Part shown: piece after piece, positions 33,101 through 42,455 of the stretch
Layout of the letters: every line of letters begins with the position of its first letter
Position numbering within the stretch: the first letter of the stretch is position 1
Assembly (NCBI RefSeq): GCF_022440805.1
Contig: NZ_JAKNTK010000001.1
Coordinates: 496,001 to 560,000, forward strand
DNA length: 64,000 nucleotides
Source: Holdemania massiliensis
Lineage (GTDB): Bacteria; Bacillota_I; Bacilli_A; Erysipelotrichales; Erysipelotrichaceae
Reading direction: 5' to 3'
Position numbers and translations under genes: made by a program
Notes under the pieces: model-generated
Told to the model about the DNA's origin: nothing
The model's input: the letters and a program-made list of their open reading frames with translations, nothing else
Databases searched by the model: none

Positions 33101-36100
33101 AAGTTGCTAATCGCAATACATTAGCACTAAATGAAGCTGTGTTTATCGGATGGAGTACTGAACCTCAGTCATTAATCCAGACTCAGGAACAGGAAGATGC
33201 TGCAAACATTATTGCTGAGGGTTCTACTTTGAATCAGGGTATGACAAGTTTAACCTTATATGCGGTTTTCGCAGAGGATAAAAATGGAACAAATATCCCA
33301 GATTATAGAGAAGACCATTACACAATTATCTTCCGAGCTGGTGCAAATGGATTTCTGAATACAGGTAATATTACGATTGAAGATATTTTAATTGGCACAC
33401 ACTTCGGTGATGTTGTGAAAGTAATTCCAACACCTGTAGCAAACGATGGCTATCATTTCGCAGCTTGGAATAATCCAATTCCTGCAAATGATGTTGAAAT
33501 TGTTGGTAATATGGAGTTTGTAGCGAACTTCGCCATCAATGATTACACTGCGATTGTGAACTATATTGATGAAGATACAGACGAAGTAATCGCCACAGCG
33601 AAAGAAGTAACAGCGAAGCATGGTGATGTAGTCAATGGTGAAAAATATAAAGTTACTATCGAAGATTATATTTACACTCATGCAGATTCAAAGATGATTA
33701 CGGAAGACAAAATGAATGTCAACGTGTATTACAGCGCTGATAAGAACCATGATGAAATTCCAGATAAGTATCAGATTGAAATCACGTACAGAGCGGTTAA
33801 CGGCACAATTACTACGAACAACGGTCCATTCACTCTGAATAAAGTGGATGCGAATGGCGATTACGCAGTAGATGGTGTAGCGCACTTAGCTGAAGATCAG
33901 ATTGCAACAGCGACGGCGAATGAAGGTTATCACTTTGAAAGCTGGTCACCGAAAGCCCCGACAACGGAAATCGAACTGAGTGAAGACACAGAGTTTGTAG
34001 CGAACTTCGCCATCAATGAGTACACAGCGATTGTGAATTATATTGATGAAGATACAGACGAAGTAATCGCCACAGCGAAAGAAGTAACAGCGAAGCATGG
34101 TGATGTAGTCAATGGTGAAAAATATAAAGTTACTATCGAAGATTATATTTACACTCATGCAGAATCAACGACGATTACGGAAGACAAAATGAATGTCAAC
34201 GTATACTACAGTGCTGATAAAAACCATGATGAAATTCCAGATAAGTATCAGATCACAGTCACTTACAAAGCGGTTAATGGCACAATCACTGCGAACAATG
34301 GTCCGTTCACTCTGAATAAAGTGGATGCGAAGGGCGATTACGCAGTTGATGGTGTTGCGCACTTAACTGTAGATCAGATTGCGACAGCGACAGCGAATGA
34401 AGGCTATCACTTTGAAAGCTGGTCACCGAAAGTCCCAACAACGGAAATCGAACTGAGTGAAGACACAGAGTTTGTAGCGAAGTTTGCCATCAATGAGTAC
34501 ACAACGATTGTGAACTATATTGACGAAGATACAAACGAAGTGATTGCCACAGCGAAGCCGGTAAAGGTGAATCATGGAGAAACAGTCAACGGTGCAGATC
34601 ATGTGATCAACATTGAAGACTATGTTTACACCCATGCAGAATCGAAGCCAATCACAGAAGACAACATGGAAGTCAACGTGTACTACAGTGCTGATAAAAA
34701 CCATGATGAAATTCCTGATAAGTATCAGATTGAAGTCACCTACAGAGCGGTTAACGGTACAATCACTGCGAACAATGGTCCGTTCACTCTGAATAAAGTG
34801 GATGCGAATGGCGATTACGCAGTTGATGGTGTTGCCCACTTAGCTGAAGATCAGATTGCGACAGCGACGGCGAATGAAGGTTATCACTTTGAAAGCTGGT
34901 CACCGAAAGTCCCAACAACGGAAATCGAACTGAGTGAAGACACAGAGTTTGTAGCGAACTTCGCTATCAATGAGTACACAGCGATTGTGAACTATATTGA
35001 CGAAGATACAGACGAAGTAATCGCCACAGCGAAGCCGATAAAGGTGAATCATGGAGTTGTAGTCAGCGGTGCAGATCATGTGATCAACATTGAAGACTAT
35101 GTTTACACCCATGCAGAATCGAAGACGATCACGGAAGACAACATGGAAGTCAACGTGTATTACAGCGCTGATAAGAACCATGATGAAATTCCAGATAGGT
35201 ATCAGATTGAAGTCACTTACAGAGCGGTTAACGGTACAATCACTGCGAACAATGGTCCGTTCACTCTGAATAAAGTGGATGCGAATGGCGATTACGCAGT
35301 TGATGGTGTTGCCCACTTAGCTGAAGATCAGATTGCGACAGCGACGGCGAATGAAGGTTATCACTTTGAAAGCTGGTCACCGAAAGTCCCAACAACGGAA
35401 ATCGAACTGAGTGAAGACACAGAGTTTGTAGCGAACTTCGCTATCAATGAGTACACAGCGATTGTGAACTATATTGACGAAGACACAGATGAAGTGATTG
35501 GCACAGCGAAGCCGGTAAAGGTGAATCATGGAGTTGTAGTCAGCGGTGCAGATCATGTGATCAACATTGAAGACTATGTTTACACCCATGCAGAATCGAA
35601 GACGATCACGGAAGACAACATGGAAGTCAACGTGTATTACAGCGCTGATAAGAACCATGATGAAATTCCAGATAGGTATCAGATTGAAGTCACTTACAGA
35701 GCGGTTAACGGTACAATCACTGCGAACAATGGTCCGTTCACTCTGAATAAAGTGGATGCGAATGGCGATTACGCAGTTGATGGTGTTGCCCACTTAGCTG
35801 AAGAACAGATTGCGACAGCGACAGCGAATGAAGGTTATCACTTTGAAAGCTGGTCACCGAAAGCCCCGACAACGGAAATCGAACTGAGTGAAGACACAGA
35901 GTTTGTAGCGAACTTCGCCATCAATGATTACACGGCAACCGTGAACTATATTGACGAAGACACAGATGAAGTGATTGCCACAGTGAAGTCATTAAATGTA
36001 AAGCATGGTGAAATACTCGACGGTGAAAAATATAAGGCTACTATCGAAGATTATGTTTACACCCATGCAGAATCAAAGATGATTATGGAAGATAACATGA

Positions 36101-37989
36101 ATGTCAACGTGTATTACAGCGCTGATAAGAACCATGATGAAATTCCAGATAAGTATCAGATTGAAGTCACCTACAGAGCTGTTAACGGCACAGTCACTGC
36201 GAACAACGGTCCGTTCACTCTGAATAAAGTAGATGCGAATGGCGATTACGCAGTTGATGGTGTTGCCCACTTAGCTGAAGATCAGATTGCAACAGCGACA
36301 GCGAATGAAGGCTATCACTTTGAAAGCTGGTCACCGAAAGCCCCGACAACGGAAATCGAACTGAGTGAAGACACTGAGTTTGTAGCGAACTTCGCTATCA
36401 ATGAGTACACAGCGATTGTGAACTATATTGATGAAGATACAAACAAAGTGATTGGCACAGCGAAGCCGGTAAAGGTAGAACATGGAAAAACAGTCAACGG
36501 TGCAGATCATGTGATCAACATTGAAGATTATATTTACACTCATGCAGAATCAAAGACGATAACGGAAGACAAAATGAATGTCAACGTGTATTACAGCGCT
36601 GATAAGAACCATGATGAAATTCCAGATAAGTATCAGATTGAAGTCACCTACAGAGCTGTTAACGGCACAGTCACTGCGAACAACGGTCCGTTCACTCTGA
36701 ATAAAGTAGATGCGAATGGCGATTACGCAGTTGATGGTGTTGCCCACTTAGCTGAAGATCAGATTGCAACAGCGACAGCGAATGAAGGCTATCACTTTGA
36801 AAGCTGGTCACCGAAAGCCCCGACAACGGAAATCGAACTGAGTGAAGACACTGAGTTTGTAGCGAACTTCGCTATCAATGAGTACACAGCGATTGTGAAC
36901 TATATTGATGAAGATACAAACAAAGTGATTGGCACAGCGAAGCCGGTAAAGGTAGAACATGGAAAAACAGTCAACGGTGCAGATCATGTGATCAACATTG
37001 AAGATTATATTTACACTCATGCAGAATCAAAGACGATAACGGAAGACAAAATGAATGTCAACGTGTACTACAGCGCTGATAAGAACCATGATGAAATTCC
37101 AGATAAGTATCAGATTGAAGTCACTTACAAAGCGGTTAATGGTACGATTACTGCGAACAATGGTCCGTTCACTCTGAATAAAGTGGATGCGAATGGCGAT
37201 TACGCAGTTGATGGTGTTGCTCATTTAACTGATGAGCAAATCGCAAAGGCGAGTCCGAATAACGGATATCAAGGCGGAACCTGGAGTCCAATGTCTCCGA
37301 CAACGGCTTTGGATTTAACGGAAGATACGACCTTTACGATTACCTTCACAGCGATTCCGGCTATTCCTGATCCAGAAGAACCAGAACCGAATCCAGGCTG
37401 TCCGGAAGGAACGACATGGGATGAAGCAGCTCAGGCTTGCTTAGCTCCATTTGTTCCAGGTCCAGGTCCAGAAGTTCCAGGTCCAGGCCCAGTGAATCCG
37501 GGTCCAGGTGCTGAAGAAGAAGTCATTGTTGAACCGGAAACACCGGAACAGGGTGGAACCGTAACTCCGACCCCAACCCCGGAAATTGAAGAGATCGAAG
37601 AACCAGAACAGCCGGAAGTCGGCCATAAGGGTTCTTGGGCTTTGATCAACTTGATCGCCAGCCTGCTCGGTTTGTTAGCAGCACTGTTCCTGATTTTCGC
37701 GAAGCATCAGAAGGATGACGACGAGGAAGATCAGAATCAGAGCGCGGCGATGAATGAAGAAGATCCTCAACAGCTGAAGCGCAAGAGAATCTACAAGTGG
37801 ATCTCTGGCTTAACGGCTGTCATCTCGGTTATCGTCTTCGTTCTGACCGAAAACATGCGGCTGCCAATGATCTTAGTTGACAAGTGGACGCTGTTGATGG
37901 TTGTCTTCTTCCTGATCAATGCCGTAACGCTGTACTTAGGCAGAAGATGGCATGAGAATGAGGATGACGAGGAACAGACCCAGGCGTAA
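30112..37989 (+). CDS. Giant repeat-containing surface protein (2625 aa)
   Basis: Residues 1-35 form a signal peptide (KWLTVLAMTMSCFTELP). A Thr/Glu/Pro linker (about 120-178) is followed by a Big_2-like Ig domain (about 190-272), InlB/Flg_new-type segments (LFNGWYTDPEC near 440; GYTFTGWNDKADGSG near 600), MBG-like domains (about 690-990, with ITVTGN and NKSKVYGSDDPELTAVV), and then eight tandem 159-residue units (about 1141-2412). The tail has a Pro/Gly/Glu linker (PGPGPEVPGPGPVNPGPG) and three hydrophobic helices (about 2510-2610) separated by acidic and basic loops. There is no LPXTG, so anchoring is by transmembrane helices. Probable adhesin; a mucin or glycan ligand is inferred only from the MucBP-like units. 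Confidence 0.9.
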   Translation: MKITSRLDRVLKWLTVLAMTMSCFTELPIRIVAESFDVDSVIRIESNENVADVHLIVNVTVNGQTVSAEKSVAAGMLTVKANDGYEIDSMDLDGTAFQDTVEVQEASQSLNITAHPTTTQVNESEETEKTPEPTMSPEPTTENSSEPSETPEISETPEVTETPAMNPTEIPENTNEILNNEALQASNALSLDIETYSLSDVYINSGQWKSIEGSSGYYHSWSSSNPSIVTVFDNYDRYGSIYAKSVGQAVITHRYYSYGWKEEKFTVYVTAPEQVGYFYIMKPGKENAAYREKWAYAGVGTIVANTPVASKNTVSVSVKSYPQSYPTIYDQDGNAYTYSINGETGTYSIVWDYMIDSSGANDGNEVLTDNPSWHVDGHAILVAKDYKTVDVMVKQPGSVSYSRLSDDYPVLVENGKTLQNIPSVDSEKDYQDKSYLFNGWYTDPECTNKVDIASYKVTSNTTFYGKYDANESTYKIKVNAYAGNRGTGTLIGTKLIENVSWSELSAYYKMEHYELANLTLGTDLSGNGEIITSFWDPIKQDISLTSEEGYHILSLYLKEDSPVFITINYNGNGNTAGSIPSSTTVLKDDSYRIENHGSLEKEGYTFTGWNDKADGSGSAYGEGQTINVNKNMTLYAQWEEIDRGFSAKGFEVTYDGNLHSLEFVGELRENETVQYSVDNGINWNTTNSWMNVCSYSVLVRVMNKHTEVWRSSPVSVKINPREITVTGNHNTIPYDGFAHTVTGVSASNLVKNHSITCDTASVTRTDAGTSNMNLTENTPFKIMSKNVNVTSNYNVVNVEDGYLTITPQTEELKVTITGNNANKVYTGSEQEVTGWSSDAPQGVSVVLTTTARAAGTNAGTYKMNLKAENFKVTSDNYSNIEVVVVDGYLTITPIDNVTIKADNKSKVYGSDDPELTAVVTGLIDKDVLNYKLSREENNNVGTYEIVVTLNNNPNYTVTHIENGEFVIYGEIFYDSNIAAEGEAPSDSNKYKLNDEIKVANRNTLALNEAVFIGWSTEPQSLIQTQEQEDAANIIAEGSTLNQGMTSLTLYAVFAEDKNGTNIPDYREDHYTIIFRAGANGFLNTGNITIEDILIGTHFGDVVKVIPTPVANDGYHFAAWNNPIPANDVEIVGNMEFVANFAINDYTAIVNYIDEDTDEVIATAKEVTAKHGDVVNGEKYKVTIEDYIYTHADSKMITEDKMNVNVYYSADKNHDEIPDKYQIEITYRAVNGTITTNNGPFTLNKVDANGDYAVDGVAHLAEDQIATATANEGYHFESWSPKAPTTEIELSEDTEFVANFAINEYTAIVNYIDEDTDEVIATAKEVTAKHGDVVNGEKYKVTIEDYIYTHAESTTITEDKMNVNVYYSADKNHDEIPDKYQITVTYKAVNGTITANNGPFTLNKVDAKGDYAVDGVAHLTVDQIATATANEGYHFESWSPKVPTTEIELSEDTEFVAKFAINEYTTIVNYIDEDTNEVIATAKPVKVNHGETVNGADHVINIEDYVYTHAESKPITEDNMEVNVYYSADKNHDEIPDKYQIEVTYRAVNGTITANNGPFTLNKVDANGDYAVDGVAHLAEDQIATATANEGYHFESWSPKVPTTEIELSEDTEFVANFAINEYTAIVNYIDEDTDEVIATAKPIKVNHGVVVSGADHVINIEDYVYTHAESKTITEDNMEVNVYYSADKNHDEIPDRYQIEVTYRAVNGTITANNGPFTLNKVDANGDYAVDGVAHLAEDQIATATANEGYHFESWSPKVPTTEIELSEDTEFVANFAINEYTAIVNYIDEDTDEVIGTAKPVKVNHGVVVSGADHVINIEDYVYTHAESKTITEDNMEVNVYYSADKNHDEIPDRYQIEVTYRAVNGTITANNGPFTLNKVDANGDYAVDGVAHLAEEQIATATANEGYHFESWSPKAPTTEIELSEDTEFVANFAINDYTATVNYIDEDTDEVIATVKSLNVKHGEILDGEKYKATIEDYVYTHAESKMIMEDNMNVNVYYSADKNHDEIPDKYQIEVTYRAVNGTVTANNGPFTLNKVDANGDYAVDGVAHLAEDQIATATANEGYHFESWSPKAPTTEIELSEDTEFVANFAINEYTAIVNYIDEDTNKVIGTAKPVKVEHGKTVNGADHVINIEDYIYTHAESKTITEDKMNVNVYYSADKNHDEIPDKYQIEVTYRAVNGTVTANNGPFTLNKVDANGDYAVDGVAHLAEDQIATATANEGYHFESWSPKAPTTEIELSEDTEFVANFAINEYTAIVNYIDEDTNKVIGTAKPVKVEHGKTVNGADHVINIEDYIYTHAESKTITEDKMNVNVYYSADKNHDEIPDKYQIEVTYKAVNGTITANNGPFTLNKVDANGDYAVDGVAHLTDEQIAKASPNNGYQGGTWSPMSPTTALDLTEDTTFTITFTAIPAIPDPEEPEPNPGCPEGTTWDEAAQACLAPFVPGPGPEVPGPGPVNPGPGAEEEVIVEPETPEQGGTVTPTPTPEIEEIEEPEQPEVGHKGSWALINLIASLLGLLAALFLIFAKHQKDDDEEDQNQSAAMNEEDPQQLKRKRIYKWISGLTAVISVIVFVLTENMRLPMILVDKWTLLMVVFFLINAVTLYLGRRWHENEDDEEQTQA
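33532..37347 (+). repeat. Eight 477-bp tandem repeats inside the surface-protein gene
   Basis: Units begin at about 33532, 34009, 34486, 34963, 35440, 35917, 36394 and 36871; the last one diverges in its final part. Each 159-aa unit joins a MucBP-like half (YTAIVNYIDEDTDEVI ... NVNVYYSADKN), a DKNHDEIPDKY calcium-loop-like motif and an InlB-like half (AVNGTITANNGPFTLNKVD ... GYHFESWSPK). The variable middle is of two types: KHGDVVNGEKYKV (units 1, 2, 6) and HGxxVxGADHVINIEDY (units 3, 4, 5, 7, 8). Neighbouring units 4/5 and 7/8 are nearly identical in DNA, showing recent duplication. Confidence 0.93.
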
Positions 37990-38010
37990 TTCTCAATCAC
38001 AAAGAAACAA

Positions 38011-38039
38011 AAAAGGCTGAGTGAATGCTCAGCTTTTCT
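38011..38039 (+). terminator. Terminator of the surface-protein operon
   Basis: AAAAGGCTGAG / CTCAGCTTTT hairpin (stem core 38016-38021 with 38028-38033) with a short T-rich tail. Confidence 0.75.
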
Positions 38040-38206
38040 TGTTGAATGAAGTAAAATAATATTGAAAGTCACCTTAAAAAGAACTGAAGAACTGCGGATA
38101 AAATGAAAAATAGATTATTCTTAATTCCTGTTGATTCGCAGGAGAAATCTGAACGCTGATGGGATAGAACAAACGCGCTTTTTTTTCTTATCGGGTAAAG
38201 ACAAAA

Positions 38207-38680
38207 TCAAATAGAATCTGTGACAGAACGCTTGGCATAGATTTCAGCATTGATCTGCCACTCACCATTCTCTTTCACAGTAACATTCTGCCAATGAAAT
38301 TCATCATCGTCAATGTTGACAAAAACCCACTTTCTGTTTTCGTCATTCGTATAAGTAAGTACAATCATTTCCCCTTGCTTTCTGGCTTCAAGACGAATTA
38401 TCTTTCCTGTGTAGCCATAAGCAACATCCCAGGCTTGAGTGTCGGGATTGAAGATACGAAGAGATGTGCCGTATTCATAATCCGGTAGGATAATCACATC
38501 TTGAATTGCCATTCCTTCAAGAACCCATGAGAAAAGCCATTCCCCCTGGATGGTCCCAGTATTATTGCTTTCAACATAATCAATTTTCCAACTGCCGATC
38601 AGTTTTCCAAAATAATTAAACGCTTCCGGCAATTTTGTGTTTTTTCCTTCGCTTACTAAAGCCTTAAAAAAATCTTGCAT
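38207..38680 (-). CDS. Lipocalin-like hypothetical protein (DUF1579-like)
   Basis: The 157-residue product is rich in alternating strands with a GSWKIDY lipocalin-like start (about residues 29-35), then GEWLFSWVLEGMAIQDV, and ends in a strand-rich C-terminus, as in DUF1579/THAP4-heme-like beta barrels. No signal peptide is visible. Ligand and role are unknown. CATAAGGAGGAATTCATCG precedes the ATG at 38680. Single gene between the surface-protein operon and the hybrid kinase. Confidence 0.65.
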   Translation of the reverse strand: MQDFFKALVSEGKNTKLPEAFNYFGKLIGSWKIDYVESNNTGTIQGEWLFSWVLEGMAIQDVIILPDYEYGTSLRIFNPDTQAWDVAYGYTGKIIRLEARKQGEMIVLTYTNDENRKWVFVNIDDDEFHWQNVTVKENGEWQINAEIYAKRSVTDSI

Positions 38681-39011
38681 CGATGAATTCCTCCTTATGA
38701 TAAAGAGCGCAGGGACAGGCAGCTGTTGATTTTCCCTACTGCTTGCAGAATATTTGAAACAGTTAGAATTAAATTTAAAGATGATCAGCCATCCCAGAAC
38801 ATCATTTCACACGTTGTGATGCGGTACAGCTGGCTTGATCTTTATTGTATCGGTTCTCCGCTCAGGAGTCAAATGGGAGGAAGTCAGTACAGCCTTGCAG
38901 CACGTGCGTGAACAGACAAGGACCCAATTCTATTAAGGCAATTTCCTAATAAAAAAGCCGCCTCATCGGATTTCTCAGATAAAGCGGCATGAGATTTATA
39001 CTACATCAAAA
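38681..39011 (-). other. Intergenic region with the hybrid-kinase terminator
   Basis: GCCGC (38957-38961) and GCGGC (38984-38988) form a hairpin that on the minus strand is followed by TTTTTTATTAGG, ending the kinase transcript. Otherwise only leader sequence of the 157-aa gene is seen. Confidence 0.6.
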
Positions 39012-41816
39012 TCAGTGCGATTCAGCTTGCAGCAGATCATGCAGGAGCTGATAAAGGTAGTTGACATCCAGCGGTTTAGGCACAAAACCGTTCATCCCTG
39101 CTGCCATCGCAGCATCCACATCCTCTTTAAAGGTATTCGCTGTCATGGCTACGATTGGAATAACAGAGGCATCTGGACGAGCCAAGGATCGGATAGCTCG
39201 TGCAGCTTCCAGACCATTCATGTTTGGCATTTGAATATCCATCAAAATCACTTGGAAAGTTCCTGGCTCATGGGATGCAAATTGCTCCACAGCCTGTTCG
39301 CCATCGAGACAGCGTTTGACCACAGCCCCTTGAATCTCCAGAAGCTGGATGGCAATTTCAGCATTCAAATCGTTATCCTCTGCCAGCAGAATTGAAATGT
39401 CTTTTAATAACCTATCGTTCTGGGAATTAAGCAAGTGACTTTGGGCTTCTTCCGGATCGGGATTCAGCTGCAATGGAACAGTAAAGAAGAATTCACTGCC
39501 TTGATCTAGCTGACTTTGAACCTGAAGGACACCGCCCATACTGCGAACGATATTGCTGCTGATAGGAAGGCCCAAGCCAGTTCCCTGACTTTTCGCCTGG
39601 CTGGTTCCGACCTGTTCAAAGCTTTCAAAAATTCGCAGCTGATCTTCTTGGGGAATGCCGGAACCATTGTCGATGACCTGGAAAAAGAAGGAAGCTTCTT
39701 TCTCTGTGCTTGATTGTTCTGTAACCCGAAGCTGAACCTTTCCCCCTTCAGGGGTGAATTTAAACGCATTGGAAAGCAGATTGGTCAAAACCTGGCGAAG
39801 CCGAATACTGTCGCCTAAGAGCTGCCCGTGGATTACGGTTTTTTCCACGGCACAGGTCAGTCCGCGCTGAGTCGCTTCGGTTTCCATCATCGTCTGGATT
39901 TCGTCCAGCATGCGGTTCAAGGAAAACGGTTCATTGGCCAGTGTCAGTTTTCCGCTGTCAATCCGGCTCATGTCCAGGATATCGTTGATGAGATCAAGCA
40001 TGTAATGCGAGGAGGCCCGCAGCTTGGATAAGTTCTCCTGAACTTCGGCAGGCACATCGTCCATCATACTGGTAAGGTCAGTCAGACCGATTACTGCATT
40101 CATCGGCGTACGCAGCTCGTGGCTCATGCGCGAAAGGAATTCACCTTTTGCCCGGCTTTCAGCTTTGGCTTTTTCCAGATTGTTCTGCATCAGCACCGCC
40201 TGCATTCGCGCCCGATAGATACTTAAGACCGCAATGACGACGACGATCAAAAACGCTGTTAGAACTAGAATAAAGGTCACAGGATTAGCATAAATAAGTT
40301 CGGTCAGGGTCATATTGGAAGCACCGATAGAAATCATATTGCGGTCCAGTATTTCAGAACGTTCCTTCTCGGAAAGACTGTTGATCGCTTTGTTGAGAAT
40401 GGTCAGCAAATCCGGATCAGAAGGCCGTTTTAAGGCAAAACTCAGATCACTGCGGTTGTTGATCGGCGTGACGGGAACAAGATTGGAAAAATGATAACGC
40501 TGAATATCCAGCTCCAACCGGCTGCCCAGACCATAGATAAAGTCCGCTTTGCCGCTGTTTACCGCTTTCAGTGCATCGGTGACCGTAGGGTAAGTTTGTA
40601 TTTCAGCAGCGCTGATTCCCGGCGGCAGGGACTGACCTTCGACAATCGCGCAGATCAATCCGGCAGCCGGATAAGAAGACATTTTATTACGGACCACAAT
40701 GTTATTGAGATTGACATACGGAGAAGTTAGGGTTAAGCCTTGATCGATGGACTGTTCCTCCGTTCCGGTATAGAATCCAAGCAGATCCGCGCCGCCCTGC
40801 TGGACCAACTGCATCGCTTCCAGATAGGTGTCGGTAAAATGATAAGAAAAACTCAATCCGGTATACTCGGCAATGACATCCAGCACATCACAAATAACAC
40901 CGCGATGCAGGGTGGTTGACGTATTGAGGCAAAACAGCGGATGATAACTTCTCGGAACCGCGACGATCACAGGATCCCGCTCTTGAATATACGTTTTTTC
41001 CGCGGGAGAAAGTGGAATATCCACATCCATTGCATTCTGGAAATTGGCGGCATAGCGGTCAACGCTGAAATTAGGATTGGAATCAGTAATTCTCTTTAGA
41101 GCCATATTCAATCCGTCGAGAACCGCTTGATTGCCGACTGTAGTAACGATGTAATAGGGCTGAGAATCGAAAGAGGTGACGGTGCGGAAGCCAGGCGGAT
41201 TTTCAAAGTTATTCCCCAGCAGTAAATCAACTTCCCCATTTTCTAAATAAGGATAGAGGTTCCCCTCAAGGGAGAGCTCTTCATAACTGTAAGTTCGGAT
41301 TTCACATTCAAGGTTATGAATGGTCAGATACTCCTGCAGTCTGCGGATATTTTCCAAGGCTCTTTCATAGACGCCGATTGTTTTTCCATTTAAACTGTAT
41401 AAATTAAAGTTGCTGATGCTGCTGTCATCTTTGCGTGCCATTAATACCGCTTTGCTGTAGCCGATATTATATTCCGGATAAGCAAACCATTGTTCAAAAG
41501 AAGGTGAATAATAAGTGCCGCCCATCAGATCAAAGCGTCCTTCTAAAAATTCATCAATCATGTGATCGCCGTCGGTATCAATATACTCATATTCCCACCC
41601 TGTGTATTTGGCGATTTCATTAAGATAGTCCACAACGATTCCTTTTCGGGTCCCGTCTTCTGTCAGCTCTGTAATGCCGGGAAGCTGTGAAAACGCAACC
41701 TTAAGTACGATAGGCTGCTCTTTTTCAGCATGGGTGATAACGGGAGGAACCGCAGATAAGAGGGTTAAGAGCATGATCATGCCCCATTTAATTGGTTTCA
41801 GGATTCGTTTTTTCAT
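39012..41816 (-). CDS. BvgS-like hybrid sensor kinase with two solute-binding domains
   Basis: The 934-residue protein has a signal/anchor helix (WGMIMLLTLLSAVPPVITHA), two tandem family-3 solute-binding domains outside the membrane (about 36-262 and 275-495), a membrane helix (FILVLTAFLIVVVIAVLSIY), a HisKA domain with MSHELRTPMNAVIG, a HATPase domain (NLLSNAFKFT, DNGSGIP, GTGLGLPI) and a C-terminal receiver with LLAEDNDLNAE, Asp in ILMDIQMP and Lys in FVPKPLD. Such proteins sense small ligands (amino acids, nicotinate) in Venus-flytrap domains. No cognate output regulator or HPt gene is adjacent, so the output is unknown. AAAGGAGCGAGATGATCC precedes the ATG. Confidence 0.93.
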   Translation of the reverse strand: MKKRILKPIKWGMIMLLTLLSAVPPVITHAEKEQPIVLKVAFSQLPGITELTEDGTRKGIVVDYLNEIAKYTGWEYEYIDTDGDHMIDEFLEGRFDLMGGTYYSPSFEQWFAYPEYNIGYSKAVLMARKDDSSISNFNLYSLNGKTIGVYERALENIRRLQEYLTIHNLECEIRTYSYEELSLEGNLYPYLENGEVDLLLGNNFENPPGFRTVTSFDSQPYYIVTTVGNQAVLDGLNMALKRITDSNPNFSVDRYAANFQNAMDVDIPLSPAEKTYIQERDPVIVAVPRSYHPLFCLNTSTTLHRGVICDVLDVIAEYTGLSFSYHFTDTYLEAMQLVQQGGADLLGFYTGTEEQSIDQGLTLTSPYVNLNNIVVRNKMSSYPAAGLICAIVEGQSLPPGISAAEIQTYPTVTDALKAVNSGKADFIYGLGSRLELDIQRYHFSNLVPVTPINNRSDLSFALKRPSDPDLLTILNKAINSLSEKERSEILDRNMISIGASNMTLTELIYANPVTFILVLTAFLIVVVIAVLSIYRARMQAVLMQNNLEKAKAESRAKGEFLSRMSHELRTPMNAVIGLTDLTSMMDDVPAEVQENLSKLRASSHYMLDLINDILDMSRIDSGKLTLANEPFSLNRMLDEIQTMMETEATQRGLTCAVEKTVIHGQLLGDSIRLRQVLTNLLSNAFKFTPEGGKVQLRVTEQSSTEKEASFFFQVIDNGSGIPQEDQLRIFESFEQVGTSQAKSQGTGLGLPISSNIVRSMGGVLQVQSQLDQGSEFFFTVPLQLNPDPEEAQSHLLNSQNDRLLKDISILLAEDNDLNAEIAIQLLEIQGAVVKRCLDGEQAVEQFASHEPGTFQVILMDIQMPNMNGLEAARAIRSLARPDASVIPIVAMTANTFKEDVDAAMAAGMNGFVPKPLDVNYLYQLLHDLLQAESH

Positions 41817-42371
41817 GGATCATCTCGCTCCTTTATCATCATTAAAACAGCCGCAAGCTTTGAAGTCTGTTCAGCCGACATGAGAAGTTAGAATTTGATA
41901 TTCCAGATAACCCAATAAACCAACTGCCTGTCGTTCTTAAAGCTACACCAGATCACCCTTGATCTACAGCCTCTTTTTTAAGCAGCAGGCAATCAATACC
42001 CGAATAACATCCATGATCTGGATTGGATCCACAGCTTTATAAGGTTGTTTGCTGAACAATATAAGGCTTGTTTGTTTTATTATAAACCTATTTGGAGAGT
42101 AAATATAGAACAAATTCACAGCTCATGCCGGCAAAGTGATGCAAAACGATTGTCAAGCGGAATCCGCCGGCGTTCCATATTGGAAGCATCATAAGGTAAA
42201 AAGATAAAGAAACCATTGTATTTTGCTTCTTTTTCCAGTGAACGCTGCTGCTAAACTTGCGGAATAGAAAAAAATCTCAGGCTTGAGTCAAGCGGATTTC
42301 CGGCAGACTATGCTGATCAGGTGAGGGGTAAAAAAAGCGCTTAACTAAGGCGAAAATTAAGAAATTTAGGA
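41817..42371. other. Gene-free region between the hybrid kinase and rpmE
   Basis: About 550 bp without a convincing frame or structured RNA. A minus-strand TATAAT (42079-42084) could drive the kinase with a leader of about 260 nt. The right part leads into the rpmE promoter. Confidence 0.5.
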
Positions 42372-42400
42372 TTGCTTTTAACAGGGGGCTATGCTAAGAT
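42372..42400 (+). promoter_or_regulatory. Promoter of rpmE
   Basis: TTGCTT (42372-42377) and TAAGAT (42395-42400) with a 17-bp spacer, about 50 bp upstream of the rpmE start codon. Confidence 0.7.
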
Positions 42401-42455
42401 ATATAAGCACTTACTTTGGACACGCAAAGAGGTCCAAGGCGGAAGGAGAGTAATT

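Noticed and set aside
33388..37224. Regular minus-strand frames of 65-138 codons in the repeat region
   Set aside because: They repeat every 477 bp because the gene on the other strand does; they are shadows of the repeat units.
33532..37347. CRISPR-like array
   Set aside because: Periodic, but the 477-bp units are in-frame protein repeats with no unique spacers.
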